From positions 5,022,001 to 5,086,000 of the forward strand of contig NZ_CP031705.1 of assembly GCF_022701255.1 (NCBI RefSeq): 64,000 bases of DNA, in the 5' to 3' direction. The position numbers and the translations under genes are program-made. The stretch comes from Microcoleus vaginatus HSN003 (GTDB lineage Bacteria > Cyanobacteriota > Cyanobacteriia > Cyanobacteriales > Microcoleaceae). Under the pieces are notes generated by a model that worked only from the letters and a program-made list of their open reading frames with translations, was not told the origin of the DNA and made no database searches. This document shows positions 37,701 through 47,824 of the stretch, in pieces (the first letter of the stretch is position 1; each line of letters starts with the position of its first letter).

Positions 37701-38798
37701 ATGGGGAGTTGCCATGGATGTCCCAGACAACAGGCCATAATTTCCTCCGGGTGTGGTGCTATAAATCTCAGAACCGGGCGCTCCTAAATCAACACTGGTT
37801 GGTCCAAAGTTGGAGAAATATGAGAGTCCATCCGTGTTGGTGGTTGAGGCAACAGAGATAATATTAGATAGATTGTAGCTGGCAGGATAAGAAGGATCTA
37901 TGTCATTGTTCAGTCCGTCATTACCCGCCGCAGCAATAAATAAAGCTCCCTGTTGTCCGGCGGTATTGATGGCATCGGATAGGGCTTGACTGTAGCCTCC
38001 CCCACCCCAAGAGTTATTAGTAAGTTTGACGCCCTTCGCCGTAGCATAATTAATTGCCAAAATCGCATCAGATGTGCTGCCAAAACCACTATCATCTAAA
38101 AACTTAAGTGGCATAATCTTGGCATTCCAGGCAACCCCTGTCACTCCAACGCTGTTATTGCCTTTTCCGGCAATGGTTCCCGAAACATGGGTGCCATGTC
38201 CCTGCACATCCATCGGGTCATTGTCGTTATAGGCAAAGTCCCAGCCGCGAACATCATCAATATATCCGTTATTGTCGTTATCGATGCCATCTCCGGCGAT
38301 TTCCCCTGGATTTGTCCAGATATTGCCCACTAAGTCGGGATGGTTGTAATCAACTCCTGTATCAATAACACCAATAACTGTGTTTGGGTTTCCCTGTTGA
38401 ATATCCCACGCTTCGGAGGCATCGATGTCTGCATCGGCTGTTCCCCCAGTTTGACCTGTGTTGTTGAGTCCCCATAATTGGGAATAGCTAGGATCGTTGG
38501 GAGTTGTTGTTTGGGGTGTAATTGTTGCTAATTTTTCTTGAGTAGAACTCGTTGCTTGGACATCATCAAGGGTGATAATATAATCCGGCTCTATGTATTC
38601 AACGCGGGGATCATTTTTATAAGCGGATATTGTTTCTTCAACCTTTCCTGAAGGAATCTGCCAAATGTCAATCCCAAGTTGTGAGGCTTTGGTGACTTTT
38701 GTGACTCCGATTACTGCCTGCAAGTTGGTAATTGCACTTGAAGACGCGGTCGGCTTCAGTTTGAGTATTACACGATCTGATCTATAATTTGTAGCCAT
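34785..38798 (-). CDS. Large secreted subtilase with PPC-like repeats and RTX C terminus
   Basis: The protein has 1337 residues in this order: inhibitor-like propeptide (1-75, ending EYIEPDY); S8 peptidase with Asp146 ([10 protein letters not shown]), His201 (GHGTHVSG) and Ser near 361 ([13 protein letters not shown]); two PPC-like beta-domains (about 424-670); an SbsA-type Ig-like domain (680-790, [20 protein letters not shown]); a third PPC-like domain; then RTX nonapeptides ([30 protein letters not shown]). There is no signal peptide, so type I secretion via the RTX tail with calcium-driven folding is likely. All three PPC domains share the core WWSWTAP...[10 protein letters not shown]. 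Confidence 0.93.
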   Translation of the reverse strand: MATNYRSDRVILKLKPTASSSAITNLQAVIGVTKVTKASQLGIDIWQIPSGKVEETISAYKNDPRVEYIEPDYIITLDDVQATSSTQEKLATITPQTTTPNDPSYSQLWGLNNTGQTGGTADADIDASEAWDIQQGNPNTVIGVIDTGVDYNHPDLVGNIWTNPGEIAGDGIDNDNNGYIDDVRGWDFAYNDNDPMDVQGHGTHVSGTIAGKGNNSVGVTGVAWNAKIMPLKFLDDSGFGSTSDAILAINYATAKGVKLTNNSWGGGGYSQALSDAINTAGQQGALFIAAAGNDGLNNDIDPSYPASYNLSNIISVASTTNTDGLSYFSNFGPTSVDLGAPGSEIYSTTPGGNYGLLSGTSMATPHVTGAAALLWSQNPTWTAQQVKNRLLERTDAISALSGKTVSGGRLNINNALGGSTPPGSSANDNFTNRIVLSGVPVSTTGSNIGATGEVGEPSQSGTTNSVWWSWTAPNSGTFNIDTKNSNFDTYLSVFTGDAVNNLSLIGSDDDAGGNYASLLSLNATAGTTYQIAVDGFSSNTGEIQLNIVVPPPANDDFVNRIALTGATANGTGSNLGATGEISEPSQNGTTNSAWWSWTAPSSGTFTIDTKNSNFDTYLSVFTGDAVNNLSLIGSDDDAGGNLTSLLNLEATAGTTYQIAVDGYSSYTGQIQLNIAPTGDTIAPTASSFNPVDNATGVAVGADLVINFSEAIQKGAGNLIIKKVSDNSVVETIPATAANITVSGSQLTINPAADLGQNTEYYVEIANDAIKDLAGNNYAGITGNSTWNFTTTGPSVLNDKFADRIVLSGVPVSTTGSNIGATGEFGEPSQSATTNSVWWSWTAPSSGTFTIDTIGSGFDTWLSVFTGSAVNNLSLIGSDDDAGGNNTSLLSLNATAGTTYQIAVDGYSNATGSVQLNIAPDIVPLVINGTPGPDTLTGTPNPDTINGLAGNDTLNGAAGNDTLNGNEDNDRLNGGPGADQLTGGLGNDIYVVDNAGDVVSELAAQGTDLVQSGVTYTLPAAVENLTLTGIAGINGTGNTVANVITGNPGNNTLNGLAGNDNLNGAAGDDILNGNEGNDRLNGGPGADQLTGGLGNDIYVVDNAGDVVSELAGQGIDLVQSGVTYTLPANGENLTLTGTALINGTGNTLVNVITGNPGNNTLNGLAGNDNLNGAAGNDILNGNEGNDRLNGGPGADQLTGGLGNDIYLFQFGQSSVSASDRVNDFAIGTDKIDLLTQGGAAMNAPTSFSRAANNSTATTLQLLVDQVFIDANGGLAGNQALGINSAALVVATNASIAGNYLVINDATAGFQASSDLVIKLTTTGTLPPAGSIPVTNFFI

Positions 38799-39032
38799 GA
38801 CAGGTTAACCCTTCTATTGATAAAAAGATTGTGGGGATAGAAAATGGCATTTGTGCCATTTTCTATAGGTTGCAACTCTAAAAAGATTCTATTTCTTAGA
38901 ATATCATGTAATCAACAAAAATAATATAAACTTTTATAAACCAGCACATAAATAATATCTCGGAAAAGTCTAATTCAATTGTATTAATTACTAAGTATAT
39001 TTACATATAAAAATCCAGAAAAAGGGAGAAGA

Positions 39033-39221
39033 GCCGACTGTTAAACCGTTAGCTGATTTTGCTCCTTTGTTGGCGGCATCCATGACGCCGACATTCCTGC
39101 CGCCAGTTAGCAATATCCATCCTGCTTCGGCGATGAGTTGTCCGAGTTGATAGGCGTTTTCTAAGTCGGTTGATGTGGCACTATCGCCGGGACCCATGAT
39201 GCCAATGATGATTTTTTTCAT
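39033..39221 (-). pseudogene. Truncated duplicate of the TIGR00725 gene
   Basis: From MKKIIIGIMGPGDSAT to GAKSANGLTVG the 63 residues are the same as in the gene at 33873-34370. Then the frame runs into unrelated sequence (SSPFFWIFICKYT) and stops. The break is the duplication junction, so it lacks the GMGTGTASE half and cannot be functional. Confidence 0.92.
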
Positions 39222-39512
39222 AGTTTTGGGGTGAATATATCGCATTCTTGAAAGAGCGAGAACCCTTCTGAATCTGGGTGAGAAATGGCTCTGGAGCTTT
39301 CTTAGCCAGATGTCGCATCCTCACCTGTCACAATCGCTTTTTATTTATTTTTATCCAGCAATAAAGCTATAAATTATACCTTAAGACCCTGCAAGGATAA
39401 AAAACTTTTTAAAGGCATAATTTATTACTTTCAAAATAGAGTTGTCTGCGTAATTATGCTGTGTGACACCCCAGGGTGTGGAATCTGGGTTGAAACCGAG
39501 CCTCTACAAACA

Positions 39513-39546
39513 AAGTCCGACAGCGAATTAATTCCCTGTCGGACTT
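39513..39546 (-). terminator. Terminator of the second RTX gene
   Basis: This is the duplicate of the hairpin at 34662, with one mismatch in the stem (AAGTCCGACAGCG against CCCTGTCGGACTT). It lies about 90 bases past the stop at 39637. Confidence 0.7.
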
Positions 39547-39636
39547 TCTCGAAAAACCTGGTTACTTCGCTAATTTTTACGATTTGGATTGACAGATCAT
39601 CCTTCGATTATGCAGCGCCAATCCTTGAGGTTATGG

Positions 39637-41997
39637 TTAGATAAAGAAATAGGTAACGGGAATAGAGCCAGCAGGGGGTAACGTCGCAGTGGTTGTTAAT
39701 TTGATCACTAAATCGCTAGTCTCCTGAAAACCAGCATTAGCATTATTAATGACAAGGTAATTACCGGCGATCGAGGCATTAGTAGCCACAACTAAAGCAG
39801 CGCTATTAATTCCTAGAGCTTGGTCTCCGGCTAATCCTCCATTAGCGTCGATAAACACTTGATTTGCCAAAAGTTGTAAATTGGTGGCAGTGCTATTATT
39901 GGCAGCACGGCTAAAGCTACTAGGGGCATTCGCCGCGACTCCAGCTTGGGTCAACAAGTCGATTTTATCAATGTTGATCTCAAAGTCGTTAACGCTATCC
40001 GTGAGGGGTAGAGAGGACTGTCCAAAGTTGAAGACGAAAGTATCTGCACCCGTATTACCCGTTAGAATATCTCGACCGGCTCCCCCGTTGAGCGTATCCG
40101 AACCGGCTCCCCCGCTGAGCGTATCCGAATTGGCTCCCCCGTTGAGCCTATTATTGGCAGCGTTGCCTACAATAGTGTTGGCTAGAAGATTTCCGTCGCC
40201 GTTAAGCGCGGTGTCTCCTAAACGGAGTTTTTCAACTTGTGCACCTAAGGAGTAATCATTGAGGGTTGAGAGCACCTCGTCGATTCCTTGACCTGCAAGT
40301 TCAGTGATCAAATCTCCGGGATTATCCACAACGTAAAAATCGTTACCCAATCCGCCTGTCATTTGGTCGGCTCCGGGCCCTCCGTTTAAACGATCGTTAC
40401 CCTCGTTACCATTAAGGATGTCGTCTCCAGCAGCCCCGTTGAGGTTGTCGTTGCCGGCCAATCCATTGAGGGTATTATTACCGGGGTTGCCGCTGATGAT
40501 GTTGGCTACAGTATTTCCGGTGCCGTTAATCCCAGCGATGCCTGTTAAAGTGAGGTTTTCAACTTCGGCAAGTAAGGTGTAGGTGACGCCAGATTGCACC
40601 AAGTCGGTTCCTTGAGCTGCAAGTTCACTGACGACATCTCCGGCATTATCGACAACGTAAATATCGTTACCCAATCCGCCTGTCATTTGGTCGGCTCCGG
40701 GTCCTCCGTTTAAACGATCATTATCCTCGTTACCATTAAGGGTGTCGTTGCCTGCTGCTCCATTGATGGTGTCGTTGCCTGCCAATCCATTGATGATCTC
40801 TGGATTGGCAGTTCCGATTAAGTTATCAGGGTCAGGAGTGCCATTTCTCTCGGGTGGAGGGGGAGGGGCAATATTAAGTTGAATCGAACCTGTCCCACCC
40901 TGATAACCATCGACAGCTATTTGATAGGTTGTCCCGGCTGTCGCATTCAGGCTAAGCAGGCTAGTGTTATTCCCTCCCGCATCATCATCGAAGCCAATCC
41001 GAGTTAGGTTATTAACCGCAGAACCCGTATAAACCGACAACCAAGTATCGAAATTACTGTTTTTGGTGTCAATAGTAAAAGTCCCGGTACTCGGTGCTGT
41101 CCAAGACCACCATGCCGAGTTAGTTGTCCCACTTTGGGTAGGTTCACCTACTTCTCCGGTGGCTCCAGTATTTCTTCCTGTACCATTTGCTGTTACACCT
41201 GTCAAAGCAATTCGGTTGGCAAAATTGTCATTGGCTGGAGGGGGAACGGCAATATTAAGTTGAATCTCACCTATAGCGCTGCTAAAACCATCAACAGCTA
41301 TTTGATAGGTTGTCCCGGCTGTCGCATTCAGGTTAAGCAGGCTAGTGTTATTCCCTCCACCATCATCATTGGAGCCAATCAGAGTTAGGTTATTAACCGC
41401 AGAACCCGTGAAAACCGACAAGTAAGTATCGAAATTACTGCTTCTGGTGTCAATATTAAAAGTCCCGGTACTGGGTGCTGTCCAAGACCACCATGCCGAG
41501 TTAGTTGTCCCACTTTGGGTAGGTTCACCTACTTCTCCGGTGGCTCCAATATTTGACCCTGTACCATTGGCTGTTACCCCTGTCAAAGCAATTCGGTTGA
41601 CAAAATTGTCATTGGCTGGAGGGGGAGTGGTAATATTAAGTTGAATCGAACCTGTAGCGCTGCTAAAACCATCAACAGCTATTTGATAGGTTGTCCCGGC
41701 TGTTGCATCCAGGCTAAGCAGGCTAGTTGCATTCCCTCCGCCATCATCATTGGAGCCAATCAGACTGAGGTTATTAAGCGCAGAACCAGTGAAAACCGAC
41801 AAGTAAGTATCGAAATTACTGCTTCTGGTGTCAATAGTAAAAGTCCGGGTAGCGGGTGCAGTCCAAGACCACCACTCCGAGTTAATTGTCCCACTTTGGG
41901 TAGGTTCACCTACTTCTCCTGTGGATCCAATATTTGAGCCTGTTGTACTCACGGGTACGCCAGTGAGCAAAGTTCGGTTAGCAAAGTTATCAGCCAT
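39637..41997 (-). CDS. RTX protein with three PPC-like domains, no peptidase
   Basis: The 786-residue protein begins directly at a PPC-like domain ([20 protein letters not shown]). Three such domains of about 125 residues follow ([16 protein letters not shown] and variants), then RTX nonapeptides and the same C-terminal end as the subtilase gene ([10 protein letters not shown]). It lacks propeptide and S8 domain. It looks like the duplicated tail of the subtilase, secreted by type I export as a calcium-binding surface protein. An extra RTX-like block ([19 protein letters not shown]) is absent from the neighbour. The region upstream (41998-42616) holds no gene. Confidence 0.9.
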   Translation of the reverse strand: MADNFANRTLLTGVPVSTTGSNIGSTGEVGEPTQSGTINSEWWSWTAPATRTFTIDTRSSNFDTYLSVFTGSALNNLSLIGSNDDGGGNATSLLSLDATAGTTYQIAVDGFSSATGSIQLNITTPPPANDNFVNRIALTGVTANGTGSNIGATGEVGEPTQSGTTNSAWWSWTAPSTGTFNIDTRSSNFDTYLSVFTGSAVNNLTLIGSNDDGGGNNTSLLNLNATAGTTYQIAVDGFSSAIGEIQLNIAVPPPANDNFANRIALTGVTANGTGRNTGATGEVGEPTQSGTTNSAWWSWTAPSTGTFTIDTKNSNFDTWLSVYTGSAVNNLTRIGFDDDAGGNNTSLLSLNATAGTTYQIAVDGYQGGTGSIQLNIAPPPPPERNGTPDPDNLIGTANPEIINGLAGNDTINGAAGNDTLNGNEDNDRLNGGPGADQMTGGLGNDIYVVDNAGDVVSELAAQGTDLVQSGVTYTLLAEVENLTLTGIAGINGTGNTVANIISGNPGNNTLNGLAGNDNLNGAAGDDILNGNEGNDRLNGGPGADQMTGGLGNDFYVVDNPGDLITELAGQGIDEVLSTLNDYSLGAQVEKLRLGDTALNGDGNLLANTIVGNAANNRLNGGANSDTLSGGAGSDTLNGGAGRDILTGNTGADTFVFNFGQSSLPLTDSVNDFEINIDKIDLLTQAGVAANAPSSFSRAANNSTATNLQLLANQVFIDANGGLAGDQALGINSAALVVATNASIAGNYLVINNANAGFQETSDLVIKLTTTATLPPAGSIPVTYFFI

Positions 41998-42616
41998 AGT
42001 CTTTTTACCTTTTTTTCTGGGTGGTTACTTTTGTCTTGTCTCGCGTGTACTCATAATGCACGCGAATTCAACTAAATGAGCCAAACTTTACACAGTCTTT
42101 AAACTCCCTTAACTTTCCCCCGCTATGTATGTATCAGACAGCGCCGAATTTTTTTTGCGTTTTGTAATGAAACTTTACACAGAGTGTTTAATAACGAGTA
42201 GGAAATGGCACCGTTAGACATTTATTTTTTTGATATGAAAGTATTGTCTGTACCCAATTTCCATACCGACGGGATAAAAAACGTACTTGTTTATACTCAT
42301 GAATTTAGTATAATTGAGTATAAAATTGTCTAATAAAGAAAAATCATACCAGTTTTTAGAAGCCCACGCATTCCTAATATCTCCGAACAGTTTAATTCAA
42401 TTGGATTAATAAGTAAGTATATTTATGTATAATCCTGAAAAAGGGGGAATAAGCGATCGCTCGTCCCCCTTTTTCGGGGATGTGCAGCCGTTGGAGACTT
42501 CGATACAAAGCAGAGAGATAAAGGCTTTGAGGCTTAAATATATGTGAAGCTCTTCTGTCAAAATTGAATCATTCGAGTTTCAGACCCGTTTCCTGCGGGA
42601 AAAGCCCTACAAAAAA

Positions 42617-43501
42617 CTAAAAAATCTCCCCAACAATCATCCCAGCCAATATGACAAACCCCACCCAAACATTTTGGCGAAAGATTTGACCGTAAACCGG
42701 CTTAGGAATATCCGCATTCCGCAGTTGACTATATTGCAAAAACCACAAAATCGCCGCCGCACACATTGCCATCCAAAAACCACTGTGCAAGTGCAAATTA
42801 ATTCCCATTGCTGCTAACAAGCCGATAGTACCAACAAAGAAAAAACCCACAGCATTAGCGGCATTATCCCCGAAAAATATCGCGCTGGAATTCACCCCCA
42901 AACGCAAATCGTCTTCCCGATCGCTCATCGCATAAACTGTATCAAATCCCATCGTCCAAAACACGACTGCGCCCCACAGCAGCCAAGTCGCTAATTCTAA
43001 TTGGTTAACGGCGGCGCTCCAACTAATTAAAACTGCAAAACCCCAGGCGATTGATAACACTAATTGTGGCACTGGAAAAAATCTTTTTGCTAAAGGATAG
43101 CAGATAATTACTGGTACAGCGGCGACGCACAGCCAGAAACTTAACGGATTAAGATAAAAAGCGAGAATTGCCGCACAAGCAAAGGAAATTAAAGCAACTC
43201 CTATTCCAGTTTGCACGGTGAGGGCGCGGGATGCTAGGGGGCGCGATCGCGTTCTTTCTACTTCGGGATCGATATCGCGATCCCACAAGTCGTTGATGAC
43301 GCATCCAGCCGCACTCGTGGCTAACGTACCCAACACAATCACGCCCACCAATGCTGCGGGCGGCCTCCCGTCTGCTGCTAAAAAGACGGCCCAGAGGGCT
43401 GGAATCATTAAAATCAGCCTTCCTGCTGGTTTGTCCCATCTCAAAAGCCTCACGACGGTTAGCAATGTGGATTCGGGTTGGCGATCGGGCTCTGTAAGCA
43501 T
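42617..43501 (-). CDS. ubiA: 4-hydroxybenzoate polyprenyltransferase (plastoquinone synthesis)
   Basis: The 294-residue membrane enzyme of the UbiA superfamily has about eight hydrophobic segments. Both Asp-rich motifs are present: CVINDLWDRDIDPEVERT (first) and DTVYAMSDREDDLRLG (second). They bind the prenyl diphosphate through Mg2+. In cyanobacteria this enzyme attaches a solanesyl-type chain to 4-hydroxybenzoate on the way to plastoquinone. The ATG at 43501 (MLTEPDRQPES) was chosen; the frame extends 14 codons upstream without support. The gene is divergent from ppx. Confidence 0.93.
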   Translation of the reverse strand: MLTEPDRQPESTLLTVVRLLRWDKPAGRLILMIPALWAVFLAADGRPPAALVGVIVLGTLATSAAGCVINDLWDRDIDPEVERTRSRPLASRALTVQTGIGVALISFACAAILAFYLNPLSFWLCVAAVPVIICYPLAKRFFPVPQLVLSIAWGFAVLISWSAAVNQLELATWLLWGAVVFWTMGFDTVYAMSDREDDLRLGVNSSAIFFGDNAANAVGFFFVGTIGLLAAMGINLHLHSGFWMAMCAAAILWFLQYSQLRNADIPKPVYGQIFRQNVWVGFVILAGMIVGEIF

Positions 43502-43710
43502 TTCGATTGTAGATTTGAGATTTTTAACTCTAAATTTTATCAAATTTTAGGCACAATCACTTACTATCTCTGCTGGCGATCGCACTTTTGCTGGAATTGA
43601 ACCAGGTAAAAGTCTTGCCCCGTCAGCATTTCCCGATTTTTGCTAATTTAATAGAATGCCTAACTGGATTCGTGAAATAATCATAAATATCTGTCAACCC
43701 CCATACTCCA

Positions 43711-45327
43711 ATGGTTAATTCACTTGCTTCTACGGAGTCAAATCGCATTATTGCTGCTATTGATATGGGTACTAACTCGTTTCATATGGTGGTGGCGCGA
43801 ATCGATCCGAAATTACCCGCGTTTACGATTATTGCTAGAGAAAAAGATACGGTTCGGTTGGGCGATTGTGAGGTTAAGACAGGGTGCTTGAAGCCCGAGG
43901 TTATGGAAAGGGCGATCGCCACTCTGAGCCGTTTTCTAGATATTGCTAAAACTTTCAATGCTGAACAAATTATCGCTGTGGCTACGAGTGCGGTTCGGGA
44001 AGCTCCTAACGGGCGGGATTTTCTCAAACAAGTTGCTGAAGAATTAGACCTGAATGTGAGTTTAATTTCCGGTCAGGAAGAAGCGCGGAGAATTTATCTC
44101 GGCGTTCTTTCGGGTATGGAGTTTAACAATCAGTCCCAGGTGATTATTGATATTGGAGGCGGTTCTACGGAGTTGATTTTAGGAGACAGTTCTGAGCCTC
44201 GCTGTCTCACCAGTACAAAAATTGGTGCTGTTCGCTTAACAGGACAATTTGTCAAAACGGACCCGATTAGCAGGGAAGAGTTTGCTTATTTGCAAGCTTA
44301 TATTCGGATTTCGCTGGAAAGACCGATCGACGAATTGCGATCTCAATTTCATGATGGCGAACCTTTGCGCTTGATTGGCACTGCTGGAACCATCGAAACT
44401 CTGGCTGCTATTAACGCTCGCGAAAAGTTCGGAACTGTTCCGAGTCCGCTGGCTGGATATCAGTTAAGTTTAAAAGATTTACGCGATTTAGTCAATCGCT
44501 TTCGCAAACTTTCTTATGCCGAAAGGTTGGCAATTCCAGGAATGTCGGACAAGCGGGCAGAAATTATTCTGGCAGGCGCTTTGATTTTGCAGGAAGCTAT
44601 GACACTATTAGGAATTGAATCGCTGACTGTTTGCGATCGCTCTCTGAGAGAAGGTGTAATAGTTGACTGGATGCTGGCGCACGGTTTAATTGAAAACCGC
44701 TTGCGCTATCAAGGTTCAATCCGCCAGCGCAGCATTCTGCACATGGCTAACAAATATCAAGTCAATTTAGAACAAAGCGAAAGAACCGCAGCATTTGCGC
44801 TCAATTTTTTCGACCAAACTCAAGGAATTCTACACAATTGGGGAACCGAAGAACGCGAGTTGCTGTGGGCTGCCGCGATTCTGCACAACTGCGGTTTGTA
44901 CGTCAGTCATTCAGCGCACCACAAGCATTCTTACTATTTAATTCGCAATGGTGAGTTATTGGGATACACTGAAACAGAGATTGAAGTAATTGCCAATTTG
45001 GCTCGCTATCACCGGAAGAATCCTCCTAAAAAAAAGCACGAAAATTTTATTGTTCTCCCGAAAAGTTACCGAGAATTCGTTAGTAAATTGCATCCTTTTC
45101 TGCGGTTAGCTGTGGCTTTAGATAGGCGTCAGATTGGCGCAATTTCTAATTTTAAATGCGAATACCGCCCGGAAGTTCGAGAGTTTCATTTGCGGCTGCA
45201 ACCGCTCAATCCCGAAGACGATTGCGCTCTGGAACTCTGGAGTTTGGATTATAAAAAGCCGTCTTTTGAAGATGAGTACAATCTCAAATTAGTGGCAACT
45301 TTAGAGCCAACTCTGGTTCCGGTTTAA
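43711..45327 (+). CDS. ppx: Exopolyphosphatase / pppGpp phosphohydrolase (Ppx/GppA)
   Basis: The 538-residue protein has the ASKHA fold: IAAIDMGTNSFHMVVAR (phosphate 1), VIAVATSAVREAPNG, SGQEEARRIYLGVLSG, IIDIGGGSTELILGD (phosphate 2) and GTAGTIETLAA. A C-terminal HD-type helical domain follows, with LLWAAAILHNCGLYVSHSAHHKHSYYLI. Ppx removes terminal phosphates from polyphosphate; GppA forms act on pppGpp. The length fits the long Ppx form. The gene is isolated from what follows. Confidence 0.95.
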   Translation: MVNSLASTESNRIIAAIDMGTNSFHMVVARIDPKLPAFTIIAREKDTVRLGDCEVKTGCLKPEVMERAIATLSRFLDIAKTFNAEQIIAVATSAVREAPNGRDFLKQVAEELDLNVSLISGQEEARRIYLGVLSGMEFNNQSQVIIDIGGGSTELILGDSSEPRCLTSTKIGAVRLTGQFVKTDPISREEFAYLQAYIRISLERPIDELRSQFHDGEPLRLIGTAGTIETLAAINAREKFGTVPSPLAGYQLSLKDLRDLVNRFRKLSYAERLAIPGMSDKRAEIILAGALILQEAMTLLGIESLTVCDRSLREGVIVDWMLAHGLIENRLRYQGSIRQRSILHMANKYQVNLEQSERTAAFALNFFDQTQGILHNWGTEERELLWAAAILHNCGLYVSHSAHHKHSYYLIRNGELLGYTETEIEVIANLARYHRKNPPKKKHENFIVLPKSYREFVSKLHPFLRLAVALDRRQIGAISNFKCEYRPEVREFHLRLQPLNPEDDCALELWSLDYKKPSFEDEYNLKLVATLEPTLVPV

Positions 45328-45451
45328 ATAGGACGCAGAGCCGGGAAACGAGAAACTGTAGGGTGCGTACTTCGCACCATTAGTTTCAACTTAACCCCAA
45401 GTGTAGTAGCAATATTGTGTTTGACTCGATACTCCTCCCGATCGCCCTAGC

Positions 45452-45470
45452 CTGCCTTCAGAAGGCAGGG
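45452..45470. other. Short palindrome CCTGCCTTC-A-GAAGGCAGG
   Basis: A perfect 9-bp hairpin in the gene-poor stretch 45328-45889. Downstream a ribosome-site-like gagagga precedes a 14-codon frame (MRYDYLLTLYERFK), which may be the stub of a lost element. It is too short to call a gene. Confidence 0.3.
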
Positions 45471-45591
45471 TGGATTAATTTTAGAGAGGATAAATCAATG
45501 CGATATGACTATTTGCTGACCCTATACGAAAGATTTAAGTAGTGTCTCATATCAAATCCGTTAGCATCGGAATAGTAAATTCGAGTTCACT

Positions 45592-45639
45592 GTTTACGGT
45601 TGACTGTTGACTGTTCACTGTCAACAGTCAACCGTAAAC
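45592..45639. repeat. 20-bp inverted repeat made of gtcaaca heptamers
   Basis: The arms GTTTACGGTTGACTGTTGAC and GTCAACAGTCAACCGTAAAC are perfectly complementary around the loop tgttcact. They are built from the same heptamers as 20766 and 58708. Confidence 0.85.
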
Positions 45640-45653
45640 CGTCAACCGTAAAC

Positions 45654-45679
45654 ATCATTCCGGTGTAACCGGAAATGAT
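45654..45679. repeat. Palindromic repeat, intron-free copy
   Basis: The arms ATCATTCCGGT and ACCGGAAATGAT surround GTA, followed by atcatatatgg. The same repeat, split by a group II intron, lies at 58739-59548. Both copies follow a gtcaaca heptamer tract, so the two form one compound repeat. Confidence 0.75.
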
Positions 45680-45889
45680 ATCATATATGGATATGAATAA
45701 AAGATTGTTGGTAAAACCCCTTCCTACAAGTATTGCAGTTTGTAGTAAGGACTTCAGTCCTGTATTTACCTAATACCAAATCAGGCTTTGATATCGCATT
45801 AATTCTTTAGTCCGTGAAGGACGTTCGGCGAAGCAAATGTCTTTCGCAGACTAAAGTTTGTTTAGAGGCGGTTTCAACCACCGTCTTAT

Positions 45890-46338
45890 CTACAAACCAG
45901 GTAGCCCGATTAGTGTGAAATCCTGTTGAGTGATGAGATTAGCTGATACGCCGTTGAGGCTAGCTAAGATTTGATCTGTGTTGGCAATTTTGATAAAAGT
46001 TGTAGTGTTTTCTTCAACTATGCTGAGTCGATCGACCGTTAACCCTCCCGTCAAGATTAATAAATCTTCACCTTGCATACAATCAGCGATTACATCGCGG
46101 CCTTCTCCCGCAGTCAAGAAAAAGTAATCGCGCCCGCTTCCTCCTTGCAGCGTATCGTTTCCTAAATCTCCCATCAACCAGTCGTCGCCCATTCCCCGAA
46201 TCAAAGTATCATCACCCTTACCCCCGTACAGAGTATCGCTACCGTCACCGCCCCACAATTGATCGGCATCTTCATTACCAAAAATTAAATCATTGCCACT
46301 ACCGCCGCACAAATAATCTTTTTGACTGCTAGCATCCG
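45890..46338 (-). pseudogene. Interrupted cadherin-like/RTX gene, 3' segment
   Basis: This is the C terminus of the broken RTX protein. RTX nonapeptides (GGSGNDLIFGNEDADQLWGG, GGKGDDTLIRGMGDDWL) and the capping region YFFLTAGEGRDVIADC follow, ending FTLIGLPGL. The segment starts in mid-frame at the ISAs1 insertion. Read across the insertion it joins the segment at 48912 in frame (IATDA then SSQKDYLCGG). The last ten bases (46329-46338, CTAGCATCCG) are the left copy of the target duplication. Confidence 0.88.
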
Positions 46339-47821
46339 CAGGGTAAACGCATCTAATTTAATTTGACAAAAAGGTGAATTTGTGCATTACTAAATAACTA
46401 AAAAAACCTTCTTAAAATCCTTAATTTTAACCCGACCTGAGCAGATAAAATCAGAACCTTAAGATTTTCTGAACTTCTTAAACCCGGATAATTTTTCTTT
46501 TTAGATAGGTATTAGATTTCGATCATTAACTGGCAGAGTTTAAAATTTTAACTAAATAATTATTGTCCATTGCCGCTCGATACCGTTTCATTTTTAGACT
46601 TTGTTTAGAAGTTTTTTCTTGTTTTAGTAAATTTATAGCACTCGCGACGTAGGAGAGCAAAATTTTCGGGAGAATGATCTTTGCGAATGCGACTCTTGTC
46701 TTCACAAAATGTAACATCGAGTGTCCAATGTAAGCTATTTTCAATGCCCCAATGACTGCGAATCGCCCCAGCAATTTTTTCAGCATTACTGCTTAAACTA
46801 CTCAAGTAAAAACGAGCTTCAGTCGTGGTTTTATTCCACAGCCGTCGTTCACTAACTATCATGACAACTGTTTTTAATCCAGTCCATAATGCTTGATTAT
46901 GGAGAGGTGGTAACTCAGATACATCAACAGTCCATACCTGTCTTTTTTCCACTCGGTGATGTCCAGCTTCTACTTGTTCATGATAGTTATACTCTCTATC
47001 TATATAATCTGATTTTTGGGCTAATTCAAACCATTCTTTTACGGCTTTATACAGGAGTGGTTGATTTCCTTTTAAAGCTACAATATAATCTCCTTTTTTC
47101 TTGATAATCAGAGATGTTATGTCTTTTTGACATCCCATAGCATCGATGGTTATTACACTTCCGGCAATTTCTAACATTTCTATTAATTCCGGAATTGCTG
47201 TGAGTTCGTTAGATTTTTGAGGGACTTTTTTTTGCCCTAAAACCAATTGATGAGATGAAGACCAGGCAGTAACTATATGTAGTGCTTTTTGCTGGTCATT
47301 TCGGTCATAAGATTGTTTCATTGTTTTGCCATCAATGGCAATCACGTTTAGTTCTAATTCCCCGACTATCGCATTTACCCAACTCAAAAAACATTCTTGA
47401 AACTGCTGCGGTTCAATTCGGGCAAATACTCGACTAAATGTGTCATGAGATGGTATACCATTCGGTAATTCTAGAAAGGTTTTTAACCATTCATATTTGG
47501 CGTTACCATAGGCTTCTATTGCCACCCATCCGTCTGCACCGCGTCTGGATACCTAGAATTGCAATCGATCTAATATCTTTGAGTAAGTGTTCTTTACTTC
47601 TTTCTATTCTTGGGTTGTTCAACTTGGCAAAATGTTCTCAAAAACTGGCATTTAAAATATTCATTGAACGCAATGAATCTGTTTGTTTTTGTTGGGAATT
47701 TACAGCTTTACTAAAACCTCTTGCCATTGATAGCACTCATAAACTACAACAAACTACATTGAATTTTAGTCGTATTTAACTGTAGCATATTTTGGGTTAA
47801 AGTTAAGGTGCGTTTACCCTG
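46339..47821 (-). mobile_element. ISAs1-family insertion sequence (defective)
   Basis: The ends are inverted copies: CAGGGTAAACGCATCT at 46339 and its complement AGGTGCGTTTACCCTG ending 47821. The target duplication is CTAGCATCCG, 10 bases: intact at left (46329-46338), and at right split by the next element (c at 47822 plus TA, then gcatccg at 48912). Length is 1483 bases. It carries one decayed transposase gene on the minus strand. Confidence 0.92.
46526..47727 (-). pseudogene. ISAs1-family transposase, frameshifted
   Basis: The N-terminal piece MARGFSKAVNSQQKQTDSLR ends at a TGA after 30 codons. NNPRIERSKEHLLKDI appears further on in frame, then a shift leads into the long main piece: [54 protein letters not shown] second shift near 46640 moves the C terminus ([20 protein letters not shown]) to another frame. 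The DDE residues sit in the main piece. At least three disruptions make it inactive. Confidence 0.9.
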
Positions 47822-47824
47822 CTA

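Larger units (their letters stand above)
34182..39032. repeat. Tandem segmental duplication, unit 1
   Basis: The unit runs from inside the TIGR00725 gene (gccgactgttaaacc at 34182) through its 5' half, the 414-base spacer with terminator, the subtilase-RTX gene and its upstream region, ending at about 39032 (gaaaaagggagaag). Unit 2 follows directly. The spacers (34371-34784 and 39222-39636) are nearly identical base for base. I see no other gene in the 34371-34784 spacer. Confidence 0.85.
39033..42448. repeat. Tandem segmental duplication, unit 2
   Basis: It begins at the truncated TIGR00725 copy and ends upstream of the second RTX gene near 42448 (cctgaaaaagggggaat). The far ends correspond: attcaattggattaataagtaagtatattta here and attcaattgtattaattactaagtatattta before the junction (38970-39005). 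The middle differs: this unit lacks the propeptide, peptidase and Ig-like parts. Bases 38799-39032, other than the repeat match, show no gene. Confidence 0.8.

Noticed and set aside
35000-42000. Several plus-strand frames of 80-125 residues opposite the RTX genes ([16 protein letters not shown] type)
   Set aside because: They recur at every PPC repeat in the antisense frame and are shadows of the repetitive minus-strand genes.
45498-45542. A 14-codon frame MRYDYLLTLYERFK with a ribosome-site-like gagagga upstream
   Set aside because: It is too short and has no recognisable family; it could be the stub of a lost element but cannot be supported.
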